A stretch of DNA of 9,115 nt from Oscillospiraceae bacterium (GTDB lineage: Bacteria; Bacillota; Clostridia; Oscillospirales; Acutalibacteraceae), in contig DNGF01000193.1 of NCBI GenBank assembly GCA_003486665.1, positions 1-9,115 on the forward strand, given 5' to 3'. How positions within the stretch are numbered: position 1 is the first letter of the stretch; the number at the start of each line of letters is the position of its first letter. Of this stretch, positions 6,023-9,115 are shown piece by piece. Under the pieces are notes generated by a model, which saw only the letters and a list, made by a program, of their open reading frames with translations, had not been told where the DNA came from and ran no database searches. Position numbers and translations under genes: made by a program.

Positions 6023-7039
6023 ATGGGTGAAACTGTAATTCATATTTCACCGGAAGATGTAGAAGTTATTGATGCTTCCGAATACCGTGAAGACTTGACA
6101 GAATACTTTAACGATGTACCGGAGGTAGCGCGTCCGCTCATAAAGGGTGCAAAAAAGGCATTTGCAAAAATCGAGCAGATGCTTTACTCCGCGCCCGCCT
6201 TTATAAATCTTGTAAAAGCAAGTATTCCCGAACAAACATTTCAGGCAATACTTACCGACGAGCAAAAGAAAAAGCTGGCTAACGGAGCGTTAAAGCTTAT
6301 GACTAAGAAAGACGGTTCGTTAATGGCTAATCTTGTAAATCCGAAAAACAACAAAATTGTATCAACGATATCTCTCCAAAACGTCAACCTTTCTCCCGCG
6401 CTTTCACAGGCAATGACCGACTACGCTTCTCAAATGCAAATGGCGCAAATTGCCGAGCAAATACAAGCTGTGCAATTGGCAATAGAGGAAGTGCGTCAGG
6501 GTCAGGAATATGATAGATTGGCAATGGCATACAGTTGTCAGCAAAAGCTGCTTCAAGCTATGGAAATCAGAAATCCTAAGCTGAAAGAGATGGCATTGCT
6601 TCAAATTGCTTCGGATGCAGAAGACAGCAGAAATTTGTTAATGCAAAGTCAAAATGCAAATCTGGCATTTATAAAAGATCAGCCAGAATCATACTTCCGC
6701 AAATTCTTTTCGGGAGCGCCACCCGAAAAGATCGCACAAAGAATGAATGAAATTCGAGAAAGCTTAAACGCGGTAAATATGGTTTCCTTGGCAGAAGCTA
6801 TGGCATATCAGGAACTTGGAGAAAGCTCCGCCGCAAGACAGAGCCTACAGTATTATGCCGGATATATCGAAAAGTCATATCTCAGTGCTAAGGGGCTTGT
6901 TAAGCGTCTTGACTCCATAGACCCATCCCCGGAAAACTATTGGACAAAAGCCTTGCCCGATATAAGGAAGAAAATACAAGCCCTGCCATGTGTTGAAGAA
7001 AAAGCCTTTCCGGAAGGAGGAAGTGATTATGGAGAATAA
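6023..7039 (+). CDS. Unrecognised 338-residue helical cytosolic protein
   Basis: I do not recognise the family with certainty and assign no function. The start is secure: AAGGAGG (6008-6014) lies 8 bases before ATG at 6023. No signal peptide or membrane segment is visible. The first about 20 residues are acidic (ISPEDVEVIDASEY). Residues about 60-130 include LTDEQKKKLANG and LVNPKNNKIVSTISL. From about 130 on it is strongly alpha-helical and rich in Gln, Ala, Met and Glu (QMQMAQIAEQIQ, AIEEVRQGQEYDRL), suggesting coiled coils or a helical repeat fold, with MNEIRESLNAVNMVSLAEAMA later. Very few cysteines and no nucleotide-binding or catalytic motif are apparent. Its end overlaps the start of the zinc-ribbon gene by 11 bases, so the two proteins are probably made together and may act together. 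A Bacillota accessory or bacteriocin/phage-response role is possible but not shown. Confidence 0.8.
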   Translation: MGETVIHISPEDVEVIDASEYREDLTEYFNDVPEVARPLIKGAKKAFAKIEQMLYSAPAFINLVKASIPEQTFQAILTDEQKKKLANGALKLMTKKDGSLMANLVNPKNNKIVSTISLQNVNLSPALSQAMTDYASQMQMAQIAEQIQAVQLAIEEVRQGQEYDRLAMAYSCQQKLLQAMEIRNPKLKEMALLQIASDAEDSRNLLMQSQNANLAFIKDQPESYFRKFFSGAPPEKIAQRMNEIRESLNAVNMVSLAEAMAYQELGESSAARQSLQYYAGYIEKSYLSAKGLVKRLDSIDPSPENYWTKALPDIRKKIQALPCVEEKAFPEGGSDYGE

Positions 7040-7232
7040 AACCTGTAAAAACAAAAAATGTACGAGGGTTCTTCCTGCAGATTATAAATACAAATATTGC
7101 GAAGCCTGCAGAAATCAGCAGGTACATAAAGTAAAAAAAGGTTTAAAGGCAGCGGCAGGTGCCGCCGGAACAGTTGCGTGTCTTGCACTATCGTATATCT
7201 CTACCGGAAAAATCAATTTAAAGAAAAAATAA
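7029..7232 (+). CDS. Small zinc-ribbon protein with hydrophobic tail
   Basis: A 67-residue protein. Cys6, Cys11, Cys24 and Cys27 (CX4C and CX2C, 12 residues apart) form a zinc-ribbon knuckle pair in a very basic N-terminus. A lysine patch (HKVKKGLK) leads into a hydrophobic stretch rich in Ala and Gly (about 41-57), then a basic tail ending KKK. This suggests a zinc ribbon held at the inner face of the membrane by one short helix, though the segment is marginal as a membrane span. The start is ATG at 7029 because AAGGAGG at 7014-7020 sits 8 bases upstream. The frame extends further upstream without a comparable site. It overlaps the 338-residue gene by 11 bases in another frame, implying translational coupling. 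No function is assigned. Confidence 0.8.
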   Translation: MENKTCKNKKCTRVLPADYKYKYCEACRNQQVHKVKKGLKAAAGAAGTVACLALSYISTGKINLKKK

Positions 7233-7279
7233 AAATGTTCCTCACCGCAGGAGTTTGATCCTGCGATGAGGAGCATTTT
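7232..7279 (+). terminator. Long terminator hairpin closing the two-gene module
   Basis: AAAATG...GGA (7232-7252) pairs with TCC...CATTTT (7259-7279): about 20 pairs with one G-T and one C-A mismatch, loop GTTTGA. The T-run is built into the stem's end. It starts at the last base of the zinc-ribbon stop codon and may also serve transcripts arriving from the right. Confidence 0.85.
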
Positions 7280-7379
7280 GCATAAGTTTAGCTTTCTGTA
7301 CGGACTCTGAAAACGGATCAAAGCCGCAAGCAAATACGGCTGAGCCGACGCCCTGATTGATACTCTTTATATATGCAAG
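7280..7379. other. Intergenic stretch with no recognised feature
   Basis: About 100 bases between two terminators. There is no start codon with a ribosome binding site and no tRNA-like fold. The only structure is a short set of complementary GCCG/CGGC boxes at about 7322-7344. It has no assigned role. Confidence 0.4.
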
Positions 7380-7407
7380 AAAAGCACGCCGCAGCGTGCT
7401 TTTTTCA
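7380..7407 (-). terminator. Terminator after the tRNA-Gln gene
   Basis: AAAAGCACGC (7380-7389) and GCGTGCTTTT (7394-7403) form a perfect 10-bp stem with loop CGCA, ending in TTTTCTT on the minus strand and TTTTTT on the plus strand. It lies directly after the tRNA-Gln CCA and could work in both directions. Confidence 0.85.
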
Positions 7408-7482
7408 TGGCTGGGGTGGCCGGATTCGAACCAGCGAATGCAGCAGTCAAAGTGCTGTGTCTTACCGCTTGACGACACCCCA
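7408..7482 (-). tRNA. tRNA-Gln (TTG)
   Basis: Minus-strand cloverleaf with acceptor TGGGGTG/CACCCCA, anticodon stem CAGCA/TGCTG and loop CTTTGAC, giving anticodon TTG at 7448-7450. The T-loop GGTTCGAATCC is intact and the 3' CCA is encoded (7408-7410). It is the last tRNA of the cluster, separated from tRNA-His by a terminator. Confidence 0.95.
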
Positions 7483-7500
7483 ATATTTATTTTTAGGATT

Positions 7501-7527
7501 AAAAAAAGTCTGCAGAATCTGCAGACT
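7501..7527 (-). terminator. Strong terminator inside the tRNA cluster
   Basis: AGTCTGCAG (7507-7515) and CTGCAGACT (7519-7527) form a perfect 9-bp stem with a 3-base loop. On the minus strand seven T residues follow (7501-7507). It lies just past the tRNA-His CCA, so much transcription from the tRNA-Gly promoter should end here, before tRNA-Gln. Confidence 0.85.
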
Positions 7528-7530
7528 CTA

Positions 7531-7608
7531 TGGGGTGGATAGTCGGATTCGAACCGACGGTCTCCAGTGCCACAAACTGGCGCTTTAACCAACTAAGCTA
7601 TACCCACC
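7531..7608 (-). tRNA. tRNA-His (GTG)
   Basis: Cloverleaf on the minus strand with acceptor GTGGGTA/TATCCAC (one G-T pair), anticodon stem CCAGT/ACTGG and loop TTGTGGC, giving anticodon GTG at 7571-7573. The extra G at position -1 (7608), opposite discriminator C73 (7534), is the hallmark of bacterial tRNA-His. CCA is encoded at 7531-7533. Its 5' end is only three bases from the CCA of tRNA-Arg. Confidence 0.95.
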
Positions 7609-7611
7609 ATA

Positions 7612-7688
<77 letters not shown>

Positions 7689-7695
7689 ATTAATC

Positions 7696-7722
7696 TCTCC
7701 AACATTGCAGAATGCCCGGAGA
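7696..7722 (-). other. Spacer hairpin between tRNA-Gly and tRNA-Arg
   Basis: TCTCC (7696-7700) pairs with GGAGA (7718-7722) and an inner five-pair stem lies within. No T-run follows in the direction of transcription, so it is more likely an RNA-processing structure than a terminator. Confidence 0.35.
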
Positions 7723-7727
7723 AAAAA

Positions 7728-7801
7728 TGGAGCGGGTGATGGGAATCGAACCCACACGACCAGCTTGGAAGGCTGGAATTCTACCACTAAACTACACCCG
7801 C
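7728..7801 (-). tRNA. tRNA-Gly (TCC)
   Basis: Minus-strand cloverleaf with acceptor GCGGGTG/CACCCGC, anticodon stem CCAGC/GCTGG and loop CTTCCAA, giving anticodon TCC at 7767-7769. T-loop GGTTCGATTCC, discriminator T, and encoded CCA at 7728-7730. It is the first gene of the cluster, about 11 bases from the predicted transcription start. Confidence 0.95.
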
Positions 7802-7819
7802 ATATCTGCAACGTTTGAT

Positions 7820-7848
7820 ATGATACCATTAAATCGCAGTTTTGTCAA
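7820..7848 (-). promoter_or_regulatory. Sigma-A promoter of the tRNA cluster
   Basis: On the minus strand, TTGACA (7843-7848), exactly 17 bases, then TATCAT (7820-7825). The -35 is perfect and the -10 has one mismatch, as expected for stable RNA genes. The predicted start is near 7813. Confidence 0.85.
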
Positions 7849-7897
7849 GTAATATTAACGTTTTTTTATAAAAAATACTTTTTTATTTTTCGAGCCG

Positions 7898-7936
7898 TCC
7901 TCAACAACGATATTTAACGCCGTTGAGGAACTTTTT
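7898..7936. terminator. Hairpin after the second PHP gene
   Basis: TCCTCAACAACG (7898-7909) and CGCCGTTGAGGA (7918-7929) form a 12-pair stem with two G-T pairs and an 8-base loop. The best T-run (TTTTT, 7932-7936) is on the plus strand. On the minus strand the stem is followed by CGGCTCG and then A/T-rich sequence with TTTTTT further on. It probably ends the PHP operon, perhaps inefficiently. Confidence 0.5.
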
Positions 7937-8648
7937 ATAGTTTTCTGAAGCGGTCAACAATTGCTTTTACTGAATTCTCGCTTACATTGATCGTATTTTC
8001 AGCCTCTTTCATGTTCTCAAGATAGTGCGCGTCGGAGCTGACGATGACAGGCATATCCTTTATAATCGGGTATCTCTCCTTAAATTCGTTCTGATCCGCC
8101 TGTGCGGTCATTTCAACGGCTTTAAAACCCATCTCCGGAGTTATCATGCCCAGATTGGAAATAACGCTGTACGAGCTTCTGTCGATGTGTGCCGGATAAC
8201 ATATGCCGCCGTATTCGCCGACAATTTGCACGGCTTTTTCAATGCTTATTCCGCTCGCCGTTGTCAGCAGCAAGTCCTGAGTACCGATTATTCCGTCGCC
8301 CTCATCCATTATGAGCTGTTCGCCGAAAATATCCGCTCTGTTTTTGACAGGCGGAACGGTTGAAAGCACAAAATTCGTGAATGCTTCCGCATTTACAACA
8401 TCGTCGAACAGACATACGACGTGAACTTCCTCCGAGGTACAAAGCTCCATACCGGGGATAACCGCCAATCCGATTTCCTCACCGACCTTGATTGCAGCGC
8501 GGCAGTTTTGAGCCGTGTTATGGTCGGTCAGGGCAATTGTATCCATACCGAGAATTTTTGCCATGTTAACAAGGTTGTACGGCGTCATATCGTTGTCGCC
8601 GCACGGCGAAAGACATGAATGAAGGTGAAAATCGTAGTATAAATTCAT
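7935..8648 (-). CDS. PHP-domain phosphoesterase linked to a DRTGG protein
   Basis: A 237-residue single PHP domain with the ligand set in order: HLH at 8-10, the distinctive SPCGDND at 14-20, TDH at 41-43, GME with Glu68, His76 in EEVHVVCLF, AHID with His154, and SSDAHY with Asp206/His208. It is a probable metal-dependent hydrolase of a small phosphorylated or nucleotide-type compound in the cytosol. Its ATG lies one base after the stop of the DRTGG gene, so the two are translated together; AAGG 10 bases upstream serves as a modest ribosome binding site. In clostridial genomes this subtype is found with DRTGG and ATP-binding regulator genes in [FeFe]-hydrogenase clusters, which suggests a sensing or regulatory role in redox metabolism. 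That role is inference from context, not shown by the protein itself. Confidence 0.88.
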   Translation of the reverse strand: MNLYYDFHLHSCLSPCGDNDMTPYNLVNMAKILGMDTIALTDHNTAQNCRAAIKVGEEIGLAVIPGMELCTSEEVHVVCLFDDVVNAEAFTNFVLSTVPPVKNRADIFGEQLIMDEGDGIIGTQDLLLTTASGISIEKAVQIVGEYGGICYPAHIDRSSYSVISNLGMITPEMGFKAVEMTAQADQNEFKERYPIIKDMPVIVSSDAHYLENMKEAENTINVSENSVKAIVDRFRKL

Positions 8649-8649
8649 T

Positions 8650-8976
8650 TTAAATCAGCCTTGAAATTTCGGCGGCAACTTGATAAGAGTTCTTCGCCGT
8701 TGTCAAAATAATTACTCCGTTCTGCTCCGCGCGTTTAAGCGCGTCCTCGTCAAGCGCAGCATTTTCCGTCAGAATAATGCAGGCAACGTCTGCAAGCACA
8801 GCAACGCCGATTGAATTGACATTACCCATAACAGTCAGCCACGCATCACCCTCCTGCGCCCTCGACATAACCCAGCTGAGCAGATCGCCGCAGTAGCAAC
8901 CCGTTACAGGTCTTTCAAGTTCATCGCCGCAGATAAGCGTCAGATCCAGTTTTTCCTTAAGTGTTTTTATGTCCAT
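8650..8976 (-). CDS. DRTGG-domain protein
   Basis: A 108-residue stand-alone DRTGG domain. Recognisable parts are VTGCYCGDLLSWVMSRA (24-40), the GDAWLTVMGNVNSIGVAVLAD core (43-63), the ACIILTENA strand (65-73), and a C-terminal GVIILTTAKNSYQVA. DRTGG domains accompany CBS domains, phosphotransacetylase and HPr-kinase-like proteins and are thought to bind small molecules or serve as protein docking units; no catalytic residues are known. Short stand-alone versions sit beside PHP genes in hydrogenase-type operons of clostridia. ATG at 8976 is backed by GAGGAG about 9 bases upstream. The gene overlaps the preceding gene by 10 bases and is one base from the PHP gene, indicating a co-translated operon. 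Confidence 0.85.
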   Translation of the reverse strand: MDIKTLKEKLDLTLICGDELERPVTGCYCGDLLSWVMSRAQEGDAWLTVMGNVNSIGVAVLADVACIILTENAALDEDALKRAEQNGVIILTTAKNSYQVAAEISRLI

Positions 8977-9115
8977 TTCAACTTCTCCTCATCAATGATC
9001 TCACGGAACGGAACAGGGATGAATTTTTCAATCTCGTCCTCGTTGAGCGGAGTGGTGTGGCTCATTTCAGCCTTAAGACGGAAAACGCAGTGGTCAATGC
9101 TTGCATATCCTCTGA
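8967..9115 (-). CDS. C-terminal fragment of an unidentified operon gene
   Basis: The minus-strand frame ending at TAA (8967-8969) is open to the right edge, giving 48 residues that include ASIDHCVFRLKAEMSH and EKFIPVPFREIIDEEK. It overlaps the DRTGG start by 10 bases, a common arrangement in tight operons. I do not recognise the family. An alternative reading is possible: a second frame ends at TGA within the ATGA at about 9058, followed by a 32-codon gene starting at that ATG with AAGG 5 bases upstream. The single continuous frame has more typical codons for this genome, so I prefer it. Confidence 0.5.
   Translation of the reverse strand, partial: RGYASIDHCVFRLKAEMSHTTPLNEDEIEKFIPVPFREIIDEEKLKWT

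Noticed and set aside
7242..7592. Open frame of 116 codons on the minus strand
   Set aside because: It runs through tRNA-Gln, part of tRNA-His and three terminators, so it cannot be a protein gene.
8025..8363. Open frame of 112 codons on the plus strand
   Set aside because: It is antisense to the second PHP gene, without a ribosome binding site or family features.

Overview
The window looks like chromosome from a low-to-moderate-GC member of the Bacillota, most likely a gut-type clostridium of the Oscillospirales (ruminococcal) kind. I infer this from strong AGGAGG ribosome binding sites, near-consensus sigma-A promoters, tRNA genes with encoded CCA, an iron-sulfur RlmD-type rRNA methyltransferase, and a DRTGG/PHP gene pair of the sort found beside [FeFe]-hydrogenase genes in clostridia. 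No taxonomic marker allows a genus call. I see no transposase, integrase, phage gene or CRISPR array.

Left part (1-3468, all on the minus strand): a secreted lipase/esterase-like protein whose C-terminus runs off the left edge (1-1155), a stand-alone PHP-domain phosphoesterase (1283-1954), and a cytosolic protein related to the catalytic domain of neutral ceramidases (2038-3468). Hairpins separate these genes, and promoters can be seen for the second and third, so each looks like its own transcription unit.

Centre (3469-7279, plus strand): a compact divergent promoter region, with a perfect inverted repeat close to each predicted transcription start, drives the ceramidase-like gene leftward and an AqpZ-type aquaporin rightward. 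A terminator follows, then rlmD, expressed from a promoter very close to its start codon. Next comes about 100 bp that looks like a decayed gene end. Then a two-gene module follows: an unrecognised 338-residue helical protein and an overlapping 67-residue zinc-ribbon protein with a hydrophobic tail, closed by a long terminator. This module is the least explained part of the window.

Right part (7280-9115, minus strand): four tRNA genes in the order Gly-Arg-His-Gln behind a consensus promoter, with a strong terminator lying inside the cluster before tRNA-Gln. Beyond them is the 3' end of a tightly packed operon: an unidentified partial gene, a DRTGG-domain protein and a second PHP-domain phosphoesterase. 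In related clostridia this pair belongs to hydrogenase/redox gene clusters, so the rest of such a cluster is expected past the right edge.
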